Numbered from the stretch's first letter, positions 30,118 through 39,369 are shown. The stretch is DNA of 64,000 nucleotides from SAR116 cluster bacterium AG-321-K23 (GCA_003284565.1 QBXO01000004.1:1-64000), one strand, 5' to 3'. Notes: a model not told the origin generated them from the sequence alone. Made by a program: numbers and translations.

Positions 30118-30575
30118 TGGCATATTATGAATATGAATTTCCTCAACAAAAAATTTTTGAGGTTAAAGATTTACCTTCAATAAATAATTCTAATAAACTT
30201 TATATTGATAGTGAAAAACCACTTCAAAAAAACAGACCTAAAATAAAACCACAAAAGGTAATCTTTTTATTTTCAGTTGAATGGATGTGGTCACCTGCAC
30301 ATAACAGAGTAGATAGTTATTTTATTAATATAAAACCATCCAGGTATTATCTTTGGAATAGTTTTTTTGACTGCCATAGCTTTTCAGATTATTGGGATTT
30401 TATTGGATACACAGATAATAAAAAAGGTGATCTACACGAAATTTCTATGAACTTTATAAAAAAATACTGGGAAATTGAAGCCAAAGATTCATGTCTAGAT
30501 CATTTCCATGTCATTAGTATGGAGGGTTTGTTGAAAGTGAGTGATATAAAGTCTATTGGAAGAGATGTTTGGTAA
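30117..30575 (+). CDS. Hypothetical protein
   Basis: 152-aa ORF translationally coupled to the previous ORF (taATGg). Confidence 0.55.
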   Translation: MAYYEYEFPQQKIFEVKDLPSINNSNKLYIDSEKPLQKNRPKIKPQKVIFLFSVEWMWSPAHNRVDSYFINIKPSRYYLWNSFFDCHSFSDYWDFIGYTDNKKGDLHEISMNFIKKYWEIEAKDSCLDHFHVISMEGLLKVSDIKSIGRDVW

Positions 30576-30601
30576 GAGTTTTTTAAAATTGATTTTAAAA
30601 A

Positions 30602-31654
30602 TTAGTTAATGATCTGCATTAGATCATTATGGATGCTTTGCCAATTTTGGTCTAAATTGATAGACTTGATAGATACCTTACAGTCTCTCCAGATGAAGTC
30701 TTCATTCAGAGATTCTTCGCCTATAGGATTAGCATATAACAAAATCCCATGTATTTTTTTATTAACAACTAGTTCATCTTGCATATTCATCATGTAAGAA
30801 GTGATTTGACGTAAGTGTTCAGATTTAAATTTATCCTGACCATAAAAGCTATCTACTAAAGTTTTCTTATAGTATTTAGTATCTATTATAATCACCTCAT
30901 CTTTATTACTAAGTGTAATGTCAGTTTTTTGCTTTGGAACTAGCTTCAAATCCCCTCCGAGAGACTTAAATTGCCAGTCTAATTGTTCTGATGTTTTTAC
31001 TTTAAACTCAGATTGTTCATATTTATAAAAATTGCCTACAAATCTCTCAAAAATGTCTGACATTCTTACTTCGTCATCTAATATATCTTTGAATATATAG
31101 TTACCTTGTTTTTGATTAGGCATTTTCAAATTATCTAACATTTTACAAATTTCTATTGGTAATCTGTAATAGTTATTATTTTGAGACAATTGAAACTTTG
31201 AGAAATATGAACTCAAATTATCTTGAGTGTTTACATCATTAAAAAATTTTAAAATTGAATTAATTTCTTCTTTGAGGTGTTTCTTTAGCTTTTGATTTTT
31301 TAAAAGATTCAAGAAGCTTCTCTTTATAATTTTATTTAAAATACTATCTACTGATAATTCGGAAAATCTGCAGTAAAGCTTATTTGAAATTTGAAAATTA
31401 TTTTGAATACTTTTTTTAAAATCAATTTTACCTTTGATAAACTGTTCATTAATTAATTTTGGCTTATAGTCTTTATGTAAGCCTTTTTTTATAATTCTCT
31501 TAACTGACTTTAAAAGCATATTAGCCATTAAATTTGGCAAATCAGGACTTTCATCTATTTCTAACTTTAATGATCTGCCTTCATTAAATTTTTCCCATGC
31601 ATATAAAAATACATAATATAAATTCTGAATTTTAATGTGGTCTTGTATTATCAA
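30602..31654 (-). CDS. mcrC: McrC-like subunit of type IV (5-methylcytosine) restriction system
   Basis: C-terminal PD-(D/E)xK-like segment LVPKQKTDITLSNKDEVIIIDTKYYK; overlaps mcrB. Confidence 0.8.
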   Translation of the reverse strand: MIIQDHIKIQNLYYVFLYAWEKFNEGRSLKLEIDESPDLPNLMANMLLKSVKRIIKKGLHKDYKPKLINEQFIKGKIDFKKSIQNNFQISNKLYCRFSELSVDSILNKIIKRSFLNLLKNQKLKKHLKEEINSILKFFNDVNTQDNLSSYFSKFQLSQNNNYYRLPIEICKMLDNLKMPNQKQGNYIFKDILDDEVRMSDIFERFVGNFYKYEQSEFKVKTSEQLDWQFKSLGGDLKLVPKQKTDITLSNKDEVIIIDTKYYKKTLVDSFYGQDKFKSEHLRQITSYMMNMQDELVVNKKIHGILLYANPIGEESLNEDFIWRDCKVSIKSINLDQNWQSIHNDLMQIIN

Positions 31655-33627
31655 GATAACAACTCAGCTCTAAGCTCTTCAACTTTTTCAGGTCTATCAA
31701 AATAGTACTCTTCTAAAAGTGGAATAATTTGATTATCAATAACCTTCTTGTACCACTCAATACCATAAGTTAAGTCATTATTGGATGGGCAGAAAAAACT
31801 ATGACCAATACAGTAACCTGGCCCAAGTTCTAGGTTCTCATCTGAAATTTTTTGATTTATTGATTCCATGTTATTTATGATTTTATCTACAACAGTTGAG
31901 CTTACTTTTTTATCTAAAAGAAATTTTTTGAAATCAGGACTTGCAAACTCTGGCACAAAAGTAAAAAAAGAAAATCTACGTCTTAGAGCGTAATCAACAA
32001 CTTTTAAAGACCTGTCGGCTGTGTTCATTAGGCCTATAATGTGAATGTTTGAAGGAATATAAAATTTGTCGTCTAAGGAATATAAGAGCTTAATAGCATG
32101 CTCCGGGCCTCTCTTATTCTCTTCAATACTAACAAGAATTTCACCAAATACTTTTGTAATATTAGCTCTGTTAATTTCATCAATCATAATAACGTAATTA
32201 TTGTCAGTATCTTCTTTGGCTTTCTCACAAAAATTGACAAATTGGCCTGGAGAAAGCACAAATTTACCGTCATTGTTGGGCCTTATACCCATAATAAACT
32301 CTTCATAAGAATAATTTTCATGAAAAACTAAATTCAATTGTCTATTCACATCGCCAGCTATATACCGAGATATTTTTTTAGCTATAAATGTTTTTCCAAC
32401 ACCCGGTGGTCCTTGGATAATAATATTTTTTTTGATTTTGAGTTCTTCACAAATAGCTCTAAAGGTATCTTTAGAAAAAAATGTGTCTTTAATCATTAAG
32501 GAGATATCGTCATTATTTTCTAAAGAAAGTTCTGATGTTTCATTTCCAAAATAAAATTCGTTAATTTTTTTTACATAGTCAGTGTATTTTGTAATATTTG
32601 TAAGAGTTTTTGTTACTGCTCTATTTCCAAAAACTTCCTCATGATTCATCTCTTTTAAACTTAACCATTTGACCTTTCTAGTATGAGGATGATTTTCATC
32701 TTCTTGATATTCATAATCACCTTGAACTTCACCTGCAGCTAATAATTTTTTTGTTCCTTCTTTAACAAAAACTAAATCTCCATTTTTAACTGTCTTAACA
32801 AAATCAAAGCAACACAAAACATTATTTCTTGGTTTATTTTCCCTAGATGGTTCAAGCTCAATCATCTTATTCTCTATTTCTTGTTTTGTTTTGAATTTTG
32901 AGAGATCACCAATTTGCCATCCAATTGAAATAAAGTTTTGAGACTTAAATTCATCCCAATATACTGCTTGTTCACCAGCAGCAATTATCCAATAATTTTT
33001 TTCTGAAAAAACTTTTCTTAAATTAGAAGACACGCCCTTATCTAAAAGATTATCATAGCAATTAATCAAATCATTCAAATATGATTTAATTAAATTGTCA
33101 TCAGGCAATTCCGTTTTACTAATTAGCTTATGCATGCAAATACCTGGACCATACCTCATTGCAACACCGCCTGTTGCTGCCAGATCAAATTGTTCATGTT
33201 CAAATTTGAAATCAAATTTCTGCATTTTTTCAAAAAAAGGTCTAGCTTCAGTTGCTTTTTCTAATAGATATTCTGCACCACCTCTTCTCCCATAGTTATC
33301 TCCAGGACCAGTTATTCCTTGTCCAAAGCACAAATAAAACCCTGTCATATCATGTTTAAATAAAGCAACTATATAAAACCCATCTTTAGTATCCGTAGCT
33401 TCCTTCTTATTCAAAATTGAACAATGAGGGACTTGTGCCCAACTACCTTTTCCACAACTAACCTTTACGTCTAAATCATCTCTATCTTTTGTAATTTCTT
33501 CCTTTATCCAATCTCTTAATTCTTCAAAAGCTCTATAAGTTGGAAGATCACTTCCAAATGATCCACTTCTGTAGTCAGTTGGATAATTTAAAAATATTTT
33601 TTCAACAATAGATTTGAATTCATTCAC
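31651..33627 (-). CDS. mcrB: McrB-like AAA+ GTPase with N-terminal MrcB_N/DUF3578-like and EVE-like regions
   Basis: GPPGVGKTFIAKKI, VIMIDEINRANITKVFGEIL, MNTADRSLKVVDYALRRRF; N-terminal YLCFGQGITG...GGAEYLLEKA; EVE-like NGDLVFVKEGTKKLLAAGEV. Confidence 0.87.
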   Translation of the reverse strand: MNEFKSIVEKIFLNYPTDYRSGSFGSDLPTYRAFEELRDWIKEEITKDRDDLDVKVSCGKGSWAQVPHCSILNKKEATDTKDGFYIVALFKHDMTGFYLCFGQGITGPGDNYGRRGGAEYLLEKATEARPFFEKMQKFDFKFEHEQFDLAATGGVAMRYGPGICMHKLISKTELPDDNLIKSYLNDLINCYDNLLDKGVSSNLRKVFSEKNYWIIAAGEQAVYWDEFKSQNFISIGWQIGDLSKFKTKQEIENKMIELEPSRENKPRNNVLCCFDFVKTVKNGDLVFVKEGTKKLLAAGEVQGDYEYQEDENHPHTRKVKWLSLKEMNHEEVFGNRAVTKTLTNITKYTDYVKKINEFYFGNETSELSLENNDDISLMIKDTFFSKDTFRAICEELKIKKNIIIQGPPGVGKTFIAKKISRYIAGDVNRQLNLVFHENYSYEEFIMGIRPNNDGKFVLSPGQFVNFCEKAKEDTDNNYVIMIDEINRANITKVFGEILVSIEENKRGPEHAIKLLYSLDDKFYIPSNIHIIGLMNTADRSLKVVDYALRRRFSFFTFVPEFASPDFKKFLLDKKVSSTVVDKIINNMESINQKISDENLELGPGYCIGHSFFCPSNNDLTYGIEWYKKVIDNQIIPLLEEYYFDRPEKVEELRAELLS

Positions 33628-33818
33628 AATTTTTATTCCTCTAGTTTGTAAACATATTTCACATTAGTATATCCTAAGATATAATCTATCGATTTTAAAA
33701 CCTTTGCACAACCTATGTAGGTTATATCTACAGAGGTCACAATGTCGCAAGGGGTTAAGAATTGGAAAGTTTAGTACATTTTTGTAGTATAATATTAATA
33801 TATTTTTAAGGTCATAAA

Positions 33819-34421
33819 ATGGTTATCCGTTTAACAGACAAATATGTTCGTGAAAAAATGCTTAGAGAATATGTTTCTCAAAGTTGTGCTAGTAGAGAAA
33901 AAGGAAATGACATTCTTAACGAAAGGGATAATAGACATAGAGAACTGAATAAAGAATTTGGTTTTATGGATAAAGATGGGACTTTTGGTATAGGTTGTAA
34001 ATCTCACATAAACATAAAATACAAAAATGTTTATACGTGGATAAACGATAAAGCTTCAAAGGACTACAAAAATGCATGTGATGAGTTTAAAAAATGGGAA
34101 AAAACTCAAAAATTCTCCATTTATGAATATCTGTTTCTTCAAGATTTTAGTTTAGGTTATTATGAAACGTTAGATAGAGCATTATCAAAAGCAAAAATTA
34201 CAGATGGCTTAATATTTGATTCAATAACCATTCATGCAAACCATTTGGTTGGTAGAAAAGAAACAATGGATCAACTGAAAATTTATTTTGAGGCCAGAAA
34301 ATTGGAAACACATCATTATGAAAAATTTTTACAAATAAAAGTTTGGCACTTTAAAGAAAAAAAATTAATTAAAGATTATTATGCTGAATTAAAAAATATT
34401 GCATTTTCTAAATTTAATTGA
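33819..34421 (+). CDS. Hypothetical protein
   Basis: 200-aa ORF with no recognised motif. Confidence 0.5.
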   Translation: MVIRLTDKYVREKMLREYVSQSCASREKGNDILNERDNRHRELNKEFGFMDKDGTFGIGCKSHINIKYKNVYTWINDKASKDYKNACDEFKKWEKTQKFSIYEYLFLQDFSLGYYETLDRALSKAKITDGLIFDSITIHANHLVGRKETMDQLKIYFEARKLETHHYEKFLQIKVWHFKEKKLIKDYYAELKNIAFSKFN

Positions 34422-34443
34422 TTCATAAAAACAAAGATTAATC

Positions 34444-34488
34444 TGCACGCACAGTATCCCACCCCTAGAGGGTAGGCTTGTTCGTGCA
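34444..34488. terminator. Nested inverted repeat between convergent genes
   Basis: TGCACG...ACCC-ctaga-GGGT...CGTGCA overlapping the stop of the RepA-like gene. Confidence 0.4.
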
Positions 34489-35673
34489 CATGTAAAAATT
34501 ATCATCTTTTTCAATATAACCAAGGCTTAAAAGTTTATTTAATGATCTACTCTTTCTCATTCTGCTTGCATTCTTAGAAATATCCTCATCAAGTATATAC
34601 AAATCGAATTCTTCTTTGGTAATGCCTTGATTAATTAAATCATAAACCTTTATATCTTGATTATTAAGATGGTCACTTCTTTGATCAATTGGTTCAATAA
34701 TAGTTGTTCCATAATTACCAAAAGGAGCTGACTTTTGTACTATTTTATAATGTCCTTTTAAACCTCCCTGGGTAGCTCTAGATCGTTCTAACTCCCAAGT
34801 GCCAGTATCTTTACAGTTTTGCAGTTTAGTAATTCTTAAATGATGATCTACTGCACCCATAACACTTGAATGACCTCTTGCTCCTTTAGTTGGGTCTTTA
34901 CCAATGTGATGAATGAGAACAATAAGAGAGTTTGTTCTTTGCTGAATAATTTTAATATTCTGTAAAAAATGACTTAGTTCATTCTCTCTTAAATTAACGG
35001 AAGCCACAGTATCAAAAACGATCACTAATGGTAAGTTTTCATATTTATTTGAATGAAATTTATGGTTTAAAAATTCATTTATTTTTCTATCAAATCTATA
35101 GGGTATATCTGTCTCAACTTCAAAAGGTTCATCATTTAAAGTTAGATCTGTACAAACTTTATAATCATAATGACCTTTACCCACTCCTTCAATTCTCTCA
35201 GACAACCATTCTTTACTGTTCCATTGTTTAAATGGATGATCATCGAGATTAATTTGATATTCTCTAATAAATTCTTCAACTATATCCTCATCCATAATGT
35301 GTGTAATTACAGCTTCTAATTGCTGTTTGTCTTCTCTAGACAAATCTATTTGATCAGTTGTAGTTCTTATTAAATGTCCAGGAACCTTAAAAACTTCTTT
35401 AATATAATTTTTAATTCTTTCCATAGCTGATTGTTCACCATCACCGCACCAATAAAAAAGCTTACACTTAGATGTTTTCCTTCCAAAAAAATTTTGTCCA
35501 CTCATGCAAGAAAAAATTGCTTGTAAAACAAAAGTTGTTTTTCCTGATCCATAGTTTCCATAATAAAGACAAGTTCCTTTTTCAGGTAAAAATGTATCAA
35601 TTAAAAAAGATTGAGGATTGTGTTTTTCGTTTAGTAAATCATTTCCATTTTTAACAGTAAACTTATATGACAT
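34465..35673 (-). CDS. RepA-like AAA ATPase (RecA-fold, AAA_25-type) of a plasmid/phage-like replication module
   Basis: Walker A YYGNYGSGKTTF, Walker B LPLVIVFDTVAS, IVLIHHIGKDPTKGARGHSSVMGAVDHHLRI. Confidence 0.8.
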   Translation of the reverse strand: MSYKFTVKNGNDLLNEKHNPQSFLIDTFLPEKGTCLYYGNYGSGKTTFVLQAIFSCMSGQNFFGRKTSKCKLFYWCGDGEQSAMERIKNYIKEVFKVPGHLIRTTTDQIDLSREDKQQLEAVITHIMDEDIVEEFIREYQINLDDHPFKQWNSKEWLSERIEGVGKGHYDYKVCTDLTLNDEPFEVETDIPYRFDRKINEFLNHKFHSNKYENLPLVIVFDTVASVNLRENELSHFLQNIKIIQQRTNSLIVLIHHIGKDPTKGARGHSSVMGAVDHHLRITKLQNCKDTGTWELERSRATQGGLKGHYKIVQKSAPFGNYGTTIIEPIDQRSDHLNNQDIKVYDLINQGITKEEFDLYILDEDISKNASRMRKSRSLNKLLSLGYIEKDDNFYMCTNKPTL

Positions 35674-35786
35674 TATAATTCTGATTGTTCCTTATCTTTG
35701 TTGAATAATTTAAAATGTTCTAAGATATAATTTTTCTTCGTCATTTTTTTAAAAATATTTTTGTGACACCTCCATCTATGAGTAAA

Positions 35787-35806
35787 GGGTGGGAGGGGGG
35801 CAAGGG
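35787..35806 (+). other. Canonical G-quadruplex motif
   Basis: GGG-T-GGG-A-GGGGGG-CAA-GGG in otherwise AT-rich DNA. Confidence 0.6.
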
Positions 35807-35945
35807 TCACTTTTACTGGTTGTAATAAATTAAAATTTTTTTTATTGAGAACCATCGTTATTTAACTCACACTGAATATTGCGACCATTGTGAACTCCAT
35901 TTTTATCCAATGATATCAGTTGCTTAGTAACAGTAACTTTTTTTG

Positions 35946-35967
35946 TGGTACGAAAATGAACGTACCA
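35946..35967. promoter_or_regulatory. Inverted repeat TGGTACG-N8-CGTACCA
   Basis: Perfect 7-bp arms; same word as in the TTCGTACCA repeats at both element ends. Confidence 0.5.
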
Positions 35968-36065
35968 AACCATAAGTAGATAAGAAAAAAATAATGTTGA
36001 ACTAGGGAAGGAAGATACATTACGAGTTGCCTGGCTACACATATGTGAGGAGATGCTAAGCATAC

Positions 36066-36458
36066 TCATTTCCCCTCCCCTAGAACCCCACCGTTATGGG
36101 TAACATTTGGCAGACGTAAAGATGAGATCACATCAGTTCTTTGTACTTCTAATGGTGGAATTGGATCGCTTACTCTTGTAGGAATAAAATATCGATTACC
36201 TCTTTTGTAACCCCAGGGATGCTTCTTCCCTATAGGCTCTAAATCGATGATATATCCATTATCTCTAAGGATACCGATATTCCTGGTAACCAAAGCTCTA
36301 GAAACTCCTATAAGGTCTCCAAGGGTAGATTGATTGGGATAACAGATTTGATTGGCTGAAGTAAAACAACAAAGAGCTGACAATGTCCTGACTACATTAG
36401 GCTGAAGTCTAGGATCAGATACTGCTCTTGAAGGCATGATACTAAACTTCATTTTCAT
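36066..36458 (-). CDS. Winged-HTH DNA-binding protein of the element
   Basis: LSALCCFTSANQICYPNQSTLGDLIGVSRALVTRNIGILRDNGYI helix-turn-helix pattern. Confidence 0.7.
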   Translation of the reverse strand: MKMKFSIMPSRAVSDPRLQPNVVRTLSALCCFTSANQICYPNQSTLGDLIGVSRALVTRNIGILRDNGYIIDLEPIGKKHPWGYKRGNRYFIPTRVSDPIPPLEVQRTDVISSLRLPNVTHNGGVLGEGK

Positions 36459-36636
36459 TCTTAGTACCTTTAAGAATATGAGTATTAATTATGTTTGCTG
36501 GAAATCGTATATAATTTCCAATTCTGTAATGTGGCAAATTTCCTAATTTAGCTTGGGTATAAATATGTTGAGGAGTACAACCTATTCTCTTTGCCACCTC
36601 TTCAGCAGTTAATGGTCTTTCAACAGTATCTGTCAC
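36442..36636 (-). CDS. Excisionase/MerR-type HTH protein
   Basis: RPLTAEEVAKRIGCTPQHIYTQAKLGNLPHYRIGNYIRFP, typical of excisionase-family DNA-binding proteins. Confidence 0.8.
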   Translation of the reverse strand: MTDTVERPLTAEEVAKRIGCTPQHIYTQAKLGNLPHYRIGNYIRFPANIINTHILKGTKNENEV

Positions 36637-36720
36637 TTATTTCTCCCTAATTAAACTAATAACTTGATCAAACTATACTTAATATGTTATAGGGGTAAAA
36701 GGGGTATTTAAGGGGTTTAT

Positions 36721-37347
36721 ATGTTTACTGCTGAATTCAATATTGTTTGTAAATTAAAAGTTCATGAAAGTGGATATGAAATTGTAGATGGGAAAATTAG
36801 ACCTATACACAAGAACTCGAATACGACAGAGAAAATTTTTTCAAATAAAACTTACACAGAATTTATGGATCTAAATAATCATAGAATAGATCAAGTAGAT
36901 TTCGAAGAAAGGTTGATAGTATTTACTGACAGATGGGGAATGTTATCAGATGATATTTATGTTCAAGAAGTACTTGGATTGTTAGGTTCGTACTTAATGA
37001 TAAAAGATGATTTTCAAAAAATGAAAAAACCAACATCTAAATTAAATATATTAAAACCTACTACAAAGTTATCTTATCAATTTAGAAATAAAAAAATTTT
37101 ACCAACCTTTGAAGTTAAAACAATTGCAGAAGCTATTGAGCTAACCTTCTTTTTAACCTCTGAGTTGGAACAAGTAGAATACGTAACTTGCAATTACTAT
37201 AAAAATTATGGTCCTAGAAATGGATGCATGAAAAGATTTCCTTACAGACCAAATAAAAAGCATTGCTCTCGAGAATGTAAGGAAGCAGTTAAAAACGAAA
37301 AGAAGAGAGCAAAAAAAAGTCAAACTAACACATACGAAAGGAGATAG
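36721..37347 (+). CDS. Hypothetical protein with C-terminal CGNR-like zinc-ribbon
   Basis: CNYYKNYGPRNGCMKRFPYRPNKKHCSRECKEAVKNEKKRAKKS; immediately upstream of the integrase. Confidence 0.55.
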   Translation: MFTAEFNIVCKLKVHESGYEIVDGKIRPIHKNSNTTEKIFSNKTYTEFMDLNNHRIDQVDFEERLIVFTDRWGMLSDDIYVQEVLGLLGSYLMIKDDFQKMKKPTSKLNILKPTTKLSYQFRNKKILPTFEVKTIAEAIELTFFLTSELEQVEYVTCNYYKNYGPRNGCMKRFPYRPNKKHCSRECKEAVKNEKKRAKKSQTNTYERR

Positions 37348-37348
37348 T

Positions 37349-38461
37349 ATGGCTATAACTAAAATGAAGAATGGTCGTTGGAGGGTTAGTGTTTACCAAC
37401 CCAATGATGCACCAAGAATAAGAAAGGTTTTCAAAACTAGAGAAGAAGCTAGAAAATTTGAAACCATCACCAAAGGAGAATTAGCTCAAGGGAAAACTTT
37501 TTATACTAAAAAAGAAGACCCAGGCAATGAACTCTTTTCTAACTTTCTAACTAAATGGCACAATGGTAAAGAAAGTTCTGTTACCGAAGGTACTTTCAAA
37601 AGACTTGGTTATGACTTAAAGAATTATATTATACCAACTCTTGGTTCTATTAAGCTATGTGATATAAGTTACGATCACGCCATTCATTTAAGAAAAAAAA
37701 TGTTGGCTAAAGGGTTAGCTAAACAGACTATCAAAAATTGTGAAATAACTTTGAAGCAATCTTTAAGATTCGCAACAAGACAAAGAAAAATTCCTTTTTA
37801 TCCTTTAGAAGGTTTTGATCTTATCAAAGTTAATGATGCAAAGAAAGTAGATGCATTATCTGATAGTGATCAAGAAAAACTACTAGAAGTTTCTCGAGAA
37901 TATTCTGATAGAGTTAATGATCAAAGACGTTTCATCTTCTTCTATACTCTTCTAAATACTGGGATGAGATATGGAGAGCTTATTGGTCTTAAATGGATGG
38001 ATATAAATCTTGATGAAAAGTTATTAAAAATAGAAAGACAATGTATTTTTGTTGAGAGTGATTCTATTCCTAAGTTATCTATATTGAAGACTTTAGGTAG
38101 TGAAAGAGAAATTGCTCTTACAGATGAAGATATTAAGACTTTCAAAAAGTATAGAGCTTGGTTGTCAGAGATGATGTTACCTCAATCGGATACACCATTT
38201 ATTCCAAAACTAGATGGAAATCACCTGAATAAAAACTTTGGTAGAACAACCATGACAATTTTAACTAGAGAAGCTGGATTACCCTACTATGCTCCTCATG
38301 GTTTAAGACACACTCATGCTACCAATTTAGCAAACACAGAAATACCTATAAAATTGTTATCCCATCGATTAGGTCATGCTTCTGTAAAAACAACTATGGA
38401 TAGATACGCTAAAGTAAAGGCTAAAGCTTCAGTTAAGTATCTAAAGAAAGTCCAAAAGTAA
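37349..38461 (+). CDS. int: Tyrosine recombinase (integrase)
   Basis: TGMRYGELIGLKWMDI, HGLRHTHATNLA, LGHASVKTTMDRYAK; adjacent to tRNA-Leu. Confidence 0.93.
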   Translation: MAITKMKNGRWRVSVYQPNDAPRIRKVFKTREEARKFETITKGELAQGKTFYTKKEDPGNELFSNFLTKWHNGKESSVTEGTFKRLGYDLKNYIIPTLGSIKLCDISYDHAIHLRKKMLAKGLAKQTIKNCEITLKQSLRFATRQRKIPFYPLEGFDLIKVNDAKKVDALSDSDQEKLLEVSREYSDRVNDQRRFIFFYTLLNTGMRYGELIGLKWMDINLDEKLLKIERQCIFVESDSIPKLSILKTLGSEREIALTDEDIKTFKKYRAWLSEMMLPQSDTPFIPKLDGNHLNKNFGRTTMTILTREAGLPYYAPHGLRHTHATNLANTEIPIKLLSHRLGHASVKTTMDRYAKVKAKASVKYLKKVQK

Positions 38462-38594
38462 GATGCATATAGTGTCATCAAATACTCAATTTCGTACCAT
38501 TTTCGTACCACGTTTAGATAAATTAGAAATGTTGGTTGAATTGAAAATTACGAATAATCTTCCGAAATCGTTATCTACCTTTATTTGTGAAGTT

Positions 38595-38679
38595 TGGTAG
38601 GGATACCCGGAATCGAACCGGGAAGCCTTGCGGCACTGGTTTTTGAGACCAGCGTGTTTACCTATTTCACCATATCCCC
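38595..38679 (-). tRNA. tRNA-Leu(CAA)
   Basis: Reverse complement GGGGATATGGTGAAATAGGTAAACACGCTGGTCTCAAAAACCAGTGCCGCAAGGCTTCCCGGTTCGATTCCGGGTATCCCTACCA; class II variable arm, anticodon loop CTCAAAA, encoded CCA. Confidence 0.93.
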
Positions 38680-38769
38680 AAATTAATATTGTAATTCACT
38701 TAGTAATACATATAACAATGTCAACAAATTTAAAATATTAATATAATTTTTTATTATAAAACAAGCGGT

Positions 38770-39369
38770 ATGAAATACTTAAAAATAAAAACCAAAATCA
38801 ATCTTTTAATTGAAAAAGCGAAGCATAATGCAGAAAAATCTCTTGCCGATAAAATTCTGGGTTTAATTTCTATAATAGAATCCATAATTTTTCCTATCCC
38901 AGTTGACCCATTTCTTGCTGGATTGACACTAGCTACCCCAAAAAAAGCATTTAAATTTGCATTATTTTGTACGGTTGGCTCTGTGATTGGAGGAGTTATT
39001 GGATGGTTACTTGGATATTTTGTAGGTCCCTCAATTGAAAATATACTATTAAATATACCTTGGTTTACTGAAGAAAAATTTAAAGCAGTAAAACTGGCTT
39101 ATAATGAAAATGGTATGCTTATAATTTTTTTAGGGGCATTTACCCCACTACCTTACAAAATTATAACTGTTACAAGTGGTATGGCTGGAATAAACATTTT
39201 TGGTTTTATATTAATGTCTCTTGTAGGAAGGGGTATTAGATTTTTTGTAGTTGCATATTTGGTTAAATTTTTTGGCATACCTGCTCTATTATTTATACAA
39301 AAACATCTTCTTTTATCCTCAAGTATTTTTGGAATAGTAATTATCATTTTTTCGATTTATATTTTTTAA
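38770..39369 (+). CDS. YqaA/VTT (SNARE-associated)-family membrane protein
   Basis: ESIIFPIPVDPFLAGLTLATPKKAFKFALFCTVGSVIGGVIGWLLG, FLGAFTPLPYKIITVTSG. Confidence 0.75.
   Translation: MKYLKIKTKINLLIEKAKHNAEKSLADKILGLISIIESIIFPIPVDPFLAGLTLATPKKAFKFALFCTVGSVIGGVIGWLLGYFVGPSIENILLNIPWFTEEKFKAVKLAYNENGMLIIFLGAFTPLPYKIITVTSGMAGINIFGFILMSLVGRGIRFFVVAYLVKFFGIPALLFIQKHLLLSSSIFGIVIIIFSIYIF

Larger units (their letters stand above)
28190..38647. mobile_element. ~10.4 kb integrative element at tRNA-Leu(CAA): integrase, excisionase-like, HTH and RepA-like ATPase genes plus McrBC cargo
   Basis: 56-bp direct repeats at both ends, tyrosine integrase adjacent to the tRNA, replication/excision-type genes, no essential genes recognised. 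Confidence 0.88.
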
